NCBI RefSeq assembly: GCF_029870595.1
Contig: NZ_JAPDIR010000003.1
Span: 186,001 to 250,000 of the forward strand
Length of the DNA stretch: 64,000 bases
Reading direction: 5' to 3'
DNA from: Sphingomonas sp. CBMAI 2297
GTDB lineage: Bacteria > Pseudomonadota > Alphaproteobacteria > Sphingomonadales > Sphingomonadaceae
Shown here piece after piece: positions 16,609 through 25,200 of the stretch; the first letter of the stretch is position 1, and the number at the start of each line of letters is the position of its first letter. The translations under genes and the position numbers were made by a program. The notes beneath the pieces were generated by a model. It ran no database searches. It had not been told where the DNA came from and saw nothing but the letters and a program-made list of their open reading frames with translations.

Positions 16609-19608
16609 TCACTTCAGGCTGATGCGGATGCCCGCGCGGAACTGGCGCCCGAGCATGTCCGAATAGGTGGTGTTCGCCGCCATGCCGGTTTCCGGCACCA
16701 GCAGCGGCCAGCGATTGAACAGGTTGGTGACGTTGACGAAGAACTGCGCCTGGTTGCCGCCGAAACGAACGGTCTGCGACAGGTTGAGGTCGACGTAGAA
16801 CAGGCCCGAGACGCGGTTGTTGTCATAGGTCGGGAAGTTGGTGGTCGAGACCGGGCAGCCGCTGGTGCACTCGATGCCGTTGGCGACATATTTGCCCGCG
16901 CTGACGCCGCGACCGGTGACGGTGGCCGAGAAGGTGTCGGTCTCATAGGTCGCGCTGCCGCGGAAGATCCAGGTCGGCGTGCTGGCCTGGCCGCCATTCG
17001 CGCCGACGGTGTTCACCGCCACGCTTCCGGCGATGCCGGTATCGGAGAGGTTCTCGATATAACGCGTCGCCACGCCCTTCAGCGTGAAGCTGCTCGCGGC
17101 GCCCAGCGGGATGCGATAGGCCGCGTCGAAGTCGATGCCGCGCACCAGCTTGCGCACGAAGTTGAACGGCTGGCTGCGGATCAGCAGATAGGGCGCGCCC
17201 GGCACCGAACGGGTCGGGTCGTTGGTGATGGCCGCGCAATAGACCGCATTGCCGTCGGAGCAGCGGTTGACGATCTCCTGCGCGCTGATCGAGTCGATCG
17301 CCCCGGCCAGGTCGATGCGGAAATAGTCGGCCGACGCCGTGAAGCCCGGCAGGAAGCGCGGCGAGACCACCGCGCCGATGTTCCACGAATTGGCGATTTC
17401 CGGACGCAGGTTCGGATTGCCGGTGGTCAGGCCCGAATAGCCCCAGGTCGCCGGACCGTTCAGGCCGTCCGAGGTGTATTTGGGATTGCGCACCGAGTCG
17501 CTGTTGGCGGTGCCGGCCTGGTACAGCTCGTTCAGATTGGGCGCGCGGATGTCGCGCGAACGGGTCACGCGGAAGCGGATATCCGGGATCGGCGCCCAGG
17601 TCGCGCCCAGCTTCCAGGTGGTGACATAGCCAGAATTGGAATAGTCGGTCGCCCGGACCGCGCCGTTGAACTCGAGGCCGAAGCCCAGCGGCACCACCGT
17701 CTCGAGATAGGCTTCCTTGACGGTGTACTCGCCGGTGAAGGGCAGATAGTTGCCCACCGACCATGCGTTGGTCGTGCCGGTGGTGGTCACGACCGGCTGG
17801 AATTCCTTCGGCACGCTGCCGCGGATCTTCTCCTTGCGGACTTCGCCGCCCACCGCGACGCTCACATCGCCCGCCCAGGTGGCGAACGGCGTGACCGACC
17901 AGTTGGTGCCGGCGACGAACTGCTCCATCACCTGATCGCGATAGGGATTGCCGAGCACATAGTTGATCGCGTCCTGGCTGGCGACGCCCACGCCCATGCG
18001 GTTCAGCGGCACGCAGTTCGGATCGTCGTTCGCGGGGTTGGAATCGACGTTGATCAGGCACTGGATCGAGCCGGTCGTATAGCCGCGCGCATTGCCCGCC
18101 GGCGCGAAGGCCGCGGCGGTCGCATTGGCCATGCGGGTCAGGTTCATGATGTTGCGCAGCTGCTCGCGCAGGTCGGAGCGGCCATATTGGGCATAGACGT
18201 CCCAGTGCGCGGTCCTGCCGAACGCTTCGAAGCTGCCCTCGGCGCCGACGACGTAGCGCTGCACCTTGCGCTCATTGTCGATCGCGCGGAACGGCAGGTC
18301 GGCGGCGGTGGTCGCCAGCGTGATGCCGGTGACGCCGGCAAGCCGCGCCGCGCCCAGCGACTGCAGCGCGAAGGCATTGCAGGTCACGGGGACGGGAACG
18401 GTGGTGCAGCCGGTGGTGTTGATCGCGATGCCGGTCGACAGGTTCGGGCCCGCGTTGAAGAAGACCTTCTGCCGGTTGTACGAGCCTTCGGCGAAGAGCT
18501 CGACCCCGTCCGAGACCTCGAAGCTCAGCCGGCCGAACACGCCCCAGCGATCGTCCTTGGGCATCAGGCCGATGCGCGTGCCGGAATCATTGACTTGCCA
18601 GGAGCCGCCCTGGACCAGGCTCGGTGCCGAGGACCCGGACGCACGCGTGAACGCCGGATAGGCGAAGCTGCCATAGTCGAAGGTGTTCACCGCCCCGCCA
18701 TAGCCGAAATACAGGCCGCGCAGCCCGTTCGCGGTGCCGCCGGCCGAGCCGGTGATCAGGCCGCCGGGCGTCGAGTTCGCCGCGCCGATCTGGCGCCGGG
18801 TGGTGATGAACTGCGGCGTCGTGCTGGTGCTCGTCCAGTTCGGATCCTGGATGCGCACATAGCCGGTGTGATTCCATTCGCGATCGTCGCCGACCTCGAA
18901 GATGCCGTCCTGGTGCGCGATATTGGCGCTGAGCAGGATGTGGCCGCGGCCGCCGGCGAAGGACTTGCCGCCCGCGATGCTGGCCGAGTAGTTGCCGCCG
19001 TCGCCATAGGTGGTGATGCCCGAATCCGCCTCGATCTTCAGGCCCTCGAGCTTCTTGTTCAGGATGAAGTTCACCACGCCCGAGACGGCGTCCGAGCCAT
19101 AGGCCGACGAGGCGCCGCCGGTGACGACCTCGACGCGATCGACCAGCGCCTGCGGGATCGTGTTGATGTCGACCCAGCCATAGATGGTCGAGCCGACCGA
19201 GCGGCGGCCGTCGAGCAGGACCAGCACGCGGCCCTCGCCCAGGTTGCGCATGTTGAGCGCGTTGATGCCCGCCGAACCGTTCGACAGGTTGAGGCGCGAA
19301 TTGGCCGGCTTGGTCGAGCCGGCGAGCTGCGGCATCTGGTTGACGAAGTCGGCAATGTTGTTCGTCGGCGAGGTGTTCTGGATATCCTGCTGGGTCAGCA
19401 CGGTGAGCGGTGTCGGGGCCTGGAAGCCGTCGCGACGGATGCGCGAGCCGGTGACGAGGATCTCGCCTTCCTCGGCGGGCGCCGGCTGGGCGGCTGCCTG
19501 CGGGGTCTCCGGATTGCCGGTCTGCGCCCAGGCCGGCAGCGCGATCGCCATGGCCGCGAAAGCCGTGCTGCTGGCCAGAACCTTCCTAAACGCCGTTGCT
19601 TCGATCAT
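16609..19608 (-). CDS. TonB-dependent receptor
   Basis: Outer-membrane receptor of 999 residues. The signal peptide ends at LPAWAQ (about residue 29); a TonB box lies at EILVTGSR; the plug follows ([60 protein letters not shown]), then a 22-strand-type barrel. It ends in ISLK without the usual aromatic residue. The length and the LDGRRS motif fit the large sphingomonad receptors linked to peptide or small-molecule use. It is first in an operon with a serine hydrolase and a PLP enzyme, so an amino-acid-containing cargo is plausible; cargo is unproven. Confidence 0.93.
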   Translation of the reverse strand: MIEATAFRKVLASSTAFAAMAIALPAWAQTGNPETPQAAAQPAPAEEGEILVTGSRIRRDGFQAPTPLTVLTQQDIQNTSPTNNIADFVNQMPQLAGSTKPANSRLNLSNGSAGINALNMRNLGEGRVLVLLDGRRSVGSTIYGWVDINTIPQALVDRVEVVTGGASSAYGSDAVSGVVNFILNKKLEGLKIEADSGITTYGDGGNYSASIAGGKSFAGGRGHILLSANIAHQDGIFEVGDDREWNHTGYVRIQDPNWTSTSTTPQFITTRRQIGAANSTPGGLITGSAGGTANGLRGLYFGYGGAVNTFDYGSFAYPAFTRASGSSAPSLVQGGSWQVNDSGTRIGLMPKDDRWGVFGRLSFEVSDGVELFAEGSYNRQKVFFNAGPNLSTGIAINTTGCTTVPVPVTCNAFALQSLGAARLAGVTGITLATTAADLPFRAIDNERKVQRYVVGAEGSFEAFGRTAHWDVYAQYGRSDLREQLRNIMNLTRMANATAAAFAPAGNARGYTTGSIQCLINVDSNPANDDPNCVPLNRMGVGVASQDAINYVLGNPYRDQVMEQFVAGTNWSVTPFATWAGDVSVAVGGEVRKEKIRGSVPKEFQPVVTTTGTTNAWSVGNYLPFTGEYTVKEAYLETVVPLGFGLEFNGAVRATDYSNSGYVTTWKLGATWAPIPDIRFRVTRSRDIRAPNLNELYQAGTANSDSVRNPKYTSDGLNGPATWGYSGLTTGNPNLRPEIANSWNIGAVVSPRFLPGFTASADYFRIDLAGAIDSISAQEIVNRCSDGNAVYCAAITNDPTRSVPGAPYLLIRSQPFNFVRKLVRGIDFDAAYRIPLGAASSFTLKGVATRYIENLSDTGIAGSVAVNTVGANGGQASTPTWIFRGSATYETDTFSATVTGRGVSAGKYVANGIECTSGCPVSTTNFPTYDNNRVSGLFYVDLNLSQTVRFGGNQAQFFVNVTNLFNRWPLLVPETGMAANTTYSDMLGRQFRAGIRISLK

Positions 19609-19703
19609 TTCCTAAAACCCCCTGAAGCCCGCAATATCCCGCGCGGTGAGAGGGCATTAGGTACCAAGAATGTTGCGGCGCGCCATAGTTTCTGTTCCCC
19701 GCG

Positions 19704-19732
19704 CCATAACCCCGGGGCATCAAATGTGACAA
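19704..19732 (-). promoter_or_regulatory. Predicted promoter of the receptor operon
   Basis: Read on the minus strand, TTGTCA (19732-19727) and TTATGG (19709-19704) are separated by 17 bp, about 96 bp before the receptor start. A second TGTCAC lies a little upstream, giving a short direct repeat that a regulator could use. Prediction by eye only. Confidence 0.4.
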
Positions 19733-19841
19733 TTACGCGCGAAAACGTGACACGACTGCAACACAAGCCCGCCAGGCTGGCCATTGACTGCGTGCGCGCG
19801 GCGTCCGAGCGTTAGGGAAACCAGCCCCAGGGGAGCCCTTG

Positions 19842-19877
19842 ATGCCGCATTTCGACCGTCCGGTGCCGCGTGACTGA
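19842..19877 (+). CDS. 11-codon leader reading frame before ampG
   Basis: ATG at 19842 with an excellent ribosome binding site (AGGGGAG, 6-nt spacing) opens the frame MPHFDRPVPRD and stops at 19877, overlapping the GTG start of the permease gene (19870) by 8 bases. The permease GTG has no ribosome binding site of its own. The arrangement suggests translational coupling, or else a frameshift near the true start. No homolog is known to me. Confidence 0.35.
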   Translation: MPHFDRPVPRD

Positions 19878-21417
19878 CGCGCCGAGTCCCCCCGCGGCGC
19901 CCACGATCCGCCCGGGTTTCGGCAGGCTGGCGCTGTATCTGCTGCTCGGTTTCGCCGCGGGCCTGCCCTTCTACATGTTCAACGCCGTGCTGCTGCTCCG
20001 GCTGGCCAAGCATGGCGTGGACATCGTGACGGTCGGCTTCTTCGCCTGGGTGGCGCTGCTGCCCACCTTCAAGTTCGCCTGGGCGCCGCTGCTCGACAAA
20101 TATGACGTGCCCGGCTTCGGCCGCTTCTGGGGCAAGAGGCGCGGCTGGATCATGCTGTCGCAGCTGGGCATCTTCCTCTCGACGGTGGCAATGGCGCTCA
20201 CCTCGTCCGACGCCAATCTGCAGGTGACCGCGCTGTTCGCGGTGCTGCTCGCCTTCTGGACGACCACGCTGGAAGTCGCCGCCGATGCCTGGCGCATCGA
20301 ACTGGCGCCGACCCAGGAGGAACAGGGGCCGATGGTGGCGGCCAACCTGTGGGGCTATCGCAGCGCCATGGTCGCGGCCGGCAGCGGCGCGATCTACATC
20401 GCGGCGAAGAGCGACTGGACCACCGCCTATCTGGTGATCGCGGCGGCGGCCTTCCTCCCCTTCCCCATCCTCGCCTGCATGCGGCCCGATCCCGGGCATG
20501 GCGGCGGGCGCGGTACCGCGCTCGTCACCGGCATCCTCGCCAGCGCGGTAGTGCTCGGCGGCAGCCTGGCCATCGCCGCCGCGGTCGGCTGGGCGCTGCT
20601 CGCCGCGCTGGGATCGGTCGGGCTCGATAATCCGGACATCGTCAAATATTGGGTATTCGCGGTCGCGCTGCTGCCCTTCGTCGCGCTGGGCGCGGCGGTG
20701 CCCTGGATCAGGAAGCTGCCGCCGAGCCACCGGCTGCTCACCACTTCCGGGCTCGCCCCCTATCTCAACGTCGCCTGGCGCTATGGGCTGGTGGTGATCC
20801 CGATCCTGCTGTTCGTCTCCGTCTATCGCATGGGCGACGTGATGGCGCTCACGCTCTCGCATCCGCTGTTCAACGCGCTGGGCTACAGCCTCGAGGCGAT
20901 CGCCGTCGCCGATGGCGCGGTGGCGCTGCTCTCGTCCATGCTCGGCGTCGCGCTGGGCGGCTGGCTGGCGGCCAAGGCGCCGATGGGCTGGGCGCTGGTG
21001 ATCGGCGCGATCATGTCCGCGCTCAGCAACTGGATCTTCGCCTGGCTCGCCTATCAGGCGCCGGGCGGACCGGTCTGGTTCTCGCTGCTCGGCGTGCAGG
21101 TGACCGCGGGCGATTTCGACCTCTATCTCGCCATGGCGCTCGACCAGTTCGGGCATGGCTTCGAAGGGGCGGTGTTCGTCGTCTACCTGTCCCTGCTGGT
21201 CAATCCGCGTTTCCCGGGCACGCAATATGCGCTGCTCTCGGGCCTCGCCTTCCTGATCCCCAGGCTGCTCGCCGGCCTTTCGGGCGTGTTCCAGAAGGCG
21301 ATCGGCTATGACGGCTTCTTCATCATGGCGGGCACGATGAGCGTCGCCGCGCTGGTCTTCGTGCCGTTCATCGTCCGCGCGAGGCCCCGGCCGGACGGCG
21401 AGGCGGTGGCGGCATGA
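19870..21417 (+). CDS. ampG: AmpG-like muropeptide permease (MFS)
   Basis: Inner-membrane permease of 515 residues with about 12 to 14 hydrophobic segments. AmpG imports GlcNAc-anhydro-muropeptides for cell-wall recycling. AmpG-type features are the N-terminal LALYLLLGFAAGLPFYMFN, the FFAWVALLPTFKFAWAPLLD loop and the intracellular LEVAADAWRIE. The start is a GTG with poor ribosome binding; a leader frame with a strong site overlaps it. The stop overlaps the next start (ATGA), forming an operon with a serine hydrolase and an M19 dipeptidase, which fits uptake and hydrolysis of wall peptides. Other AmpG-like permeases carry other sugars or peptides, so the exact cargo is open. Confidence 0.85.
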   Translation: MTDAPSPPAAPTIRPGFGRLALYLLLGFAAGLPFYMFNAVLLLRLAKHGVDIVTVGFFAWVALLPTFKFAWAPLLDKYDVPGFGRFWGKRRGWIMLSQLGIFLSTVAMALTSSDANLQVTALFAVLLAFWTTTLEVAADAWRIELAPTQEEQGPMVAANLWGYRSAMVAAGSGAIYIAAKSDWTTAYLVIAAAAFLPFPILACMRPDPGHGGGRGTALVTGILASAVVLGGSLAIAAAVGWALLAALGSVGLDNPDIVKYWVFAVALLPFVALGAAVPWIRKLPPSHRLLTTSGLAPYLNVAWRYGLVVIPILLFVSVYRMGDVMALTLSHPLFNALGYSLEAIAVADGAVALLSSMLGVALGGWLAAKAPMGWALVIGAIMSALSNWIFAWLAYQAPGGPVWFSLLGVQVTAGDFDLYLAMALDQFGHGFEGAVFVVYLSLLVNPRFPGTQYALLSGLAFLIPRLLAGLSGVFQKAIGYDGFFIMAGTMSVAALVFVPFIVRARPRPDGEAVAA

Positions 21418-22418
21418 TCGAGGCTGCCTTCGCCCCGGCCGCCGAAGCGGTGGCCGCGGGTCGCATCCCGGGCGCCACGCTGGGCGTGGTGGCGGCGGAC
21501 GGGCGCCGCTGGGTCACGCATGACGGCCTGGCCGCGCGCGTCCCCGAGCCCGAGCCGTTGACGCTCGACCATTGGTTCGACCTGGCCTCGGTCTCCAAGG
21601 TGGTGGCGACGACGACAATGATCCTCCGCCTGGCCGAGGAAGGGCGGATCGACCTCGACGCCCCGCTGACCAGCGCGATCCCGGACCTGCGCCAATATGA
21701 CCTGGCGGGCGCCTATGAGCGCACGTTGACGTTCAGGGACTGCCTGGCGCACCGCACGCTGTTTCCCGCGGTCGAGCCGATCTACACCTATGGCGACGAC
21801 CCCCAGCGGCTGCGCGCCTTCGTGCTCCAGCGCGAATGGAAGCATATTCCCGAGCCGGTCTATTCGGACATCAACTTCCTGCTGCTCGGCATCGCGATCG
21901 AGCGGGTGACGGGCGCGCCCCTGGGCGAATGGCCGCTGGGCCCGGGCCTGAGCTATGGGCCGCCGCCGGGGCCGGCGGTGGCCACCGAGCGCTGCATGTG
22001 GCGAAACCGCGTGCTCAAGGGCGAGGTGCATGACGAGAATTGCGCGGCGATGGGCGGGCAGACCGGCCATGCCGGGCTGTTCGGCACCGTGGCCGGCGTG
22101 CTCGATTTCGCGCACGGCGTGCTGGCCGGCAGCTTCTCGGCCGCGATGCTCGCGGCGATCCGCACCCCGCAATATTCGCACCGCACCTGCGGCTGGGAGC
22201 GCAAGTTCGCCGGCTGGTCGGGCGGGCAGGCCTGTTCGGACGAGACGATCGGGCACACCGGCTTCACCGGCACCGGCCTGTGGATCGATTTCGAACGCGG
22301 GCTCGCCTGGACCCTGCTCACCAATCGCGTCCATCCGACGCGCCATTTCGACAGCGGCATCTTCGTGCTGCGCCCCGCGACGGGGGATGCCGTCATCAAC
22401 GCCTGGGAGGCCCTATGA
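21414..22418 (+). CDS. Serine hydrolase, beta-lactamase family
   Basis: Protein of 334 residues with the S59-V-S-K62 motif (DLASVSKVVATT), a YSDIN second motif and HTGFTGTG in place of the KTG triad, the usual pattern of class C-like esterases and amidases. No signal peptide is evident, which suggests cytoplasmic work on compounds delivered by the AmpG-like permease. The start overlaps the ampG stop and its stop overlaps the dipeptidase start, so the three are made together. Similar small beta-lactamase-fold proteins are annotated near AmpG in several groups. A role in opening or trimming muropeptides is inference. Confidence 0.85.
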   Translation: MIEAAFAPAAEAVAAGRIPGATLGVVAADGRRWVTHDGLAARVPEPEPLTLDHWFDLASVSKVVATTTMILRLAEEGRIDLDAPLTSAIPDLRQYDLAGAYERTLTFRDCLAHRTLFPAVEPIYTYGDDPQRLRAFVLQREWKHIPEPVYSDINFLLLGIAIERVTGAPLGEWPLGPGLSYGPPPGPAVATERCMWRNRVLKGEVHDENCAAMGGQTGHAGLFGTVAGVLDFAHGVLAGSFSAAMLAAIRTPQYSHRTCGWERKFAGWSGGQACSDETIGHTGFTGTGLWIDFERGLAWTLLTNRVHPTRHFDSGIFVLRPATGDAVINAWEAL

Positions 22419-23599
22419 TCTCGTTGCTCGCCCTCGCCATCGCCCTGTCCGGGCCCGATAGCGACACGCCCAGCCCCGCCGACCGGCTGGCCCACGACCA
22501 GATGCTGGTGCTCGACACGCATCTCGACACGCCCGAGCTGTTCGAGCATCCGGGCTGGAAGTTCGATCGCTGGCACGACCGCGACTTCGACAAGAGCCAG
22601 GTCGACCTGCCGCGCATGGAGCAGGGCGGGCTCGATGGCGGCTTCTTCGTGATCTATACCGGCCAGGGGCCGCTGACGCCCGAGGGCTATGCGAAGGCGC
22701 GCAACGCGGCGCTGACCCGCGAGATGTGGATCCAGCGCGTCGTCGCCGCCAATGCCGACAAGATGGAATTCGCGACCACGCCCGAGGATGCCTATCGCAT
22801 CGCCAAGGCGGGCAAGCGCATCGTCTTCCAGTCGATCGAGAACAGCTATCCGCTGGGCACCGACCTGACATTGCTCAAATGGTATTACGACCAGGGCGTG
22901 CGGATGGCCGGGCCGATCCATTTCCGCAACAACCAGTTCGGCGACAGCGCCACCGACAAGGTGAAGCAGTGGAACGGCCTGTCGCCGCTCGGCAAGCAAT
23001 GGGTGGCCGAGATGAACCGGCTGGGCATGCTGATCGACGTCAGCCATTCGTCGGACGACGTGTTCGACCAGGCGCTGGCGCTGTCCAAGGTGCCGATCAT
23101 CGCCTCGCATTCGGGGCCGAGGGCGATCTTCAACCACCCGCGCAACCTGGACGACGAGCGCATGCGCAAGCTGGCCAAGGCGGGCGGCGTGCTCCAGGTG
23201 AACAGCGTCTACCTGGTCGAGGGCGACCATGACGAGGCACGGAACAGGATCTCCAACCGGCAGGACGACTGGTGGGCGCTTTCGGCGGAGGACCAGCGCA
23301 AGCTGATCGCCGACAAGGCCAAGGCGGACGCGACCAATCCCTATCAGGGCGCCGATTTCGAGCTGTTCATGAAGAGCCTGCTTCACTGCATCGCGGTGAT
23401 GGGCGTCGATCATGTCGGCATCGGCGCCGATTGGGACGGCGGCGGCGGCGTGCGCGGCATGGAGGACATCACCGCCCTGCCCAAGATCACCGCCCGGCTG
23501 CGCCGCGAGGGCTTCTCCGATACCGATATCGAGAAGATCTGGAGCGGCAACGTGCTGCGCGTGCTGAAGCAGGCGGAGGACGGCGCGGCGAAGAAGTGA
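22415..23599 (+). CDS. Membrane dipeptidase (peptidase M19)
   Basis: Zinc dipeptidase of 394 residues from the renal dipeptidase family, which often accepts dipeptides with a D-residue at the C-terminus. The metal-binding motif H36-L-D38 (LDTHLDT), the bridging Glu in FQSIENSYP, and the histidines in IDVSHSS and IASHSG are intact. The N-terminus (MISLLALAIALSGPDS) looks like a short signal peptide. The ATG at 22415 overlaps the previous stop. It ends 5 bp before a perfect 32-bp palindrome shared with the converging dacB. Its tolerance for D-amino acids makes it fit the muropeptide-salvage theme. Confidence 0.92.
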   Translation: MISLLALAIALSGPDSDTPSPADRLAHDQMLVLDTHLDTPELFEHPGWKFDRWHDRDFDKSQVDLPRMEQGGLDGGFFVIYTGQGPLTPEGYAKARNAALTREMWIQRVVAANADKMEFATTPEDAYRIAKAGKRIVFQSIENSYPLGTDLTLLKWYYDQGVRMAGPIHFRNNQFGDSATDKVKQWNGLSPLGKQWVAEMNRLGMLIDVSHSSDDVFDQALALSKVPIIASHSGPRAIFNHPRNLDDERMRKLAKAGGVLQVNSVYLVEGDHDEARNRISNRQDDWWALSAEDQRKLIADKAKADATNPYQGADFELFMKSLLHCIAVMGVDHVGIGADWDGGGGVRGMEDITALPKITARLRREGFSDTDIEKIWSGNVLRVLKQAEDGAAKK

Positions 23600-23604
23600 T
23601 CCAC

Positions 23605-23636
23605 TTCTCCCTCTCCCCTGCAGGGGAGAGGGAGAA
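23605..23636. terminator. Perfect 32-bp palindrome between converging genes
   Basis: Two 16-bp arms without a loop (23605-23620 and 23621-23636), centred on CTGCAG and made of TTCTCCCTCTCCCCTG. It fills the 39-bp gap between the M19 dipeptidase and dacB stops and probably ends transcription from both sides. Same family as 6671-6700. Confidence 0.65.
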
Positions 23637-23638
23637 GG

Positions 23639-25078
23639 CTAGTTCCCCGCCGCCACGATGTTCAGCGCGTCGTCCATATATTTGGTCGCGCTCGCGTCCT
23701 GCGGCACGTCGTTGGCGTAGAAGGCGAAGATATAGGTCTTGCCGCTTGCCCCGGTGAAATAGCCGGCGAGCGCGTTGGTGGCGTTGAGCGTGCCGGTCTT
23801 GGCGAAGATCTTGCCCTCCAGCGGCGTGCCCTTGAAGCGGCGGGCCAGCGTGCCGTCCACCCCGCCGATCGGCAGCGTGTCGCGGAACTGCGCGCCCCAG
23901 GGCTGGGCGGCGACCCAGCGCAGCAGCAGCACCGAGCCGCGCGGACTCACCCGGTTGTAGCTCGACATCCCCGAGCCGTCGGAAAAGTCCCAGGCGGTGC
24001 GCGGCACGCCCGCTGTCTCCAGCACCTTCTCGACCTGCGCCATGCCGTCGGCAATCGAACCGCTGCCCCGCAGAGAGGCGACGCGGCGCAGCGCGAGCTC
24101 GGCATGAAGATTCTGGCTGACCTTGTTGATATGCTTGAGGTCCTCGGCCAGAGGCGGCGGCGTCAGCCTGGCCAGGACTTGCTGTGTCGGCTCGAACCGG
24201 ACGAGCGGCAGGCCCTTCTTCTCGCGATATTCGGGATCGTCCTGCGGCCGCAGCGGCCGGTGGCGAGCGCTGGCATTGCCCTTCACCTTCACGCCGCGCG
24301 CCTCGAGCAGCACCTTCAGGCGCCACGCCGCATAGTCGGCAGGGTCGTCGATACCGAGCTTCCAGGTGCGCGGCTTGGCATCCGCGCCGATCGTCCCGGT
24401 GATGCGCAGTTGCTTGCCGTTGGGATCACGGTCCCAGCTCAACTCGGTCTCCGCGCCCGCAACGGTCCTCGCCTGGTTGTCGACGCCGAAATAGGGCCAG
24501 AGTTCGACCTTCGCCGCCTCCCCCGCCTTGGCCGGAGAAACCGTGAGCTTGAGCTCATTGTCGTCGAGCGTCAGCGCCGAAGCGCCGGTGCCGGAGGAGC
24601 TGGGGATGTTGTTCCAGCTCATCCCCGGGCCCCAGCGCTGGTCGGGGAAGATCGTGTCGTCGCCGACGATGTTTCGGACCTGCCTCGTCTTCGCCGCGAC
24701 CGCGTCGGCAAGCGTGGCAAGACAGTCGACCGTGCAGTCGTCCGCGCTCGACAGGCGGGCATCGCCGCGCCCCTCCAGCACCACATCGTCGCCCTCCAGG
24801 CGCACCGCGGCGCCGCCGATGGCATCGGGCTGGTTGATGCCGGGCAGGTTCGCGAAGGCGGCGGCGGTGGTGTAGACCTTGGTGTTCGAGGCGGGGATGA
24901 AGCGGCCGTCGGGATTGATCGCCACGATCTCCCGGCCCGTGTCGTCGGCCACGACCAGGCCAAAGCGCGTGCCGGTCGGCGCCTCGGCAAGCTTGGCGGC
25001 GACGCGCTGCTCCAGCGTCTGCTGGGCGAACGCGGGCGTGGCGAGCGTAAGGGCGATGCCGAGGACGAAATGCTTCAT
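23639..25078 (-). CDS. dacB: D-alanyl-D-alanine carboxypeptidase/endopeptidase (PBP4, S13)
   Basis: Periplasmic wall enzyme of 479 residues that removes terminal D-Ala and cuts peptide cross-links. A signal peptide (HFVLGIALTLATPAFAQ) is followed by the three penicillin-binding motifs: S64-N-T-K67, SQN in NKVSQNLHAE, and KTG in FAKTGTLNA. The large insert between motifs 1 and 2, with two cysteines in DDCTVDCLA, is typical of the S13 family. It converges on the ampG operon and diverges from an S9 peptidase. It could supply the muropeptides that the AmpG-like permease imports. Confidence 0.93.
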   Translation of the reverse strand: MKHFVLGIALTLATPAFAQQTLEQRVAAKLAEAPTGTRFGLVVADDTGREIVAINPDGRFIPASNTKVYTTAAAFANLPGINQPDAIGGAAVRLEGDDVVLEGRGDARLSSADDCTVDCLATLADAVAAKTRQVRNIVGDDTIFPDQRWGPGMSWNNIPSSSGTGASALTLDDNELKLTVSPAKAGEAAKVELWPYFGVDNQARTVAGAETELSWDRDPNGKQLRITGTIGADAKPRTWKLGIDDPADYAAWRLKVLLEARGVKVKGNASARHRPLRPQDDPEYREKKGLPLVRFEPTQQVLARLTPPPLAEDLKHINKVSQNLHAELALRRVASLRGSGSIADGMAQVEKVLETAGVPRTAWDFSDGSGMSSYNRVSPRGSVLLLRWVAAQPWGAQFRDTLPIGGVDGTLARRFKGTPLEGKIFAKTGTLNATNALAGYFTGASGKTYIFAFYANDVPQDASATKYMDDALNIVAAGN

Positions 25079-25200
25079 GCCGCAAGCGTAACTCCCGCCA
25101 CCGAGCCTGCAAACCCGCGATCATTCAGAGGAGTCGCCCGGGCATAACCATGGCGCATGCCGGCATTGTACGGGCAACATCGGCCCGGCACCTTCGCGGC

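Noticed and set aside
16243..19815. Open frame of 1190 codons antisense to the second TonB receptor
   Set aside because: Same mirror effect; the minus strand has a full signal peptide, plug and barrel. Length alone is not evidence in this base composition.
25150..25200. Alternative upstream start for the S9 peptidase
   Set aside because: The extra 17 residues would give a long basic region before the signal peptide, and the purine-rich site is about 16 bases from that ATG, too far away.
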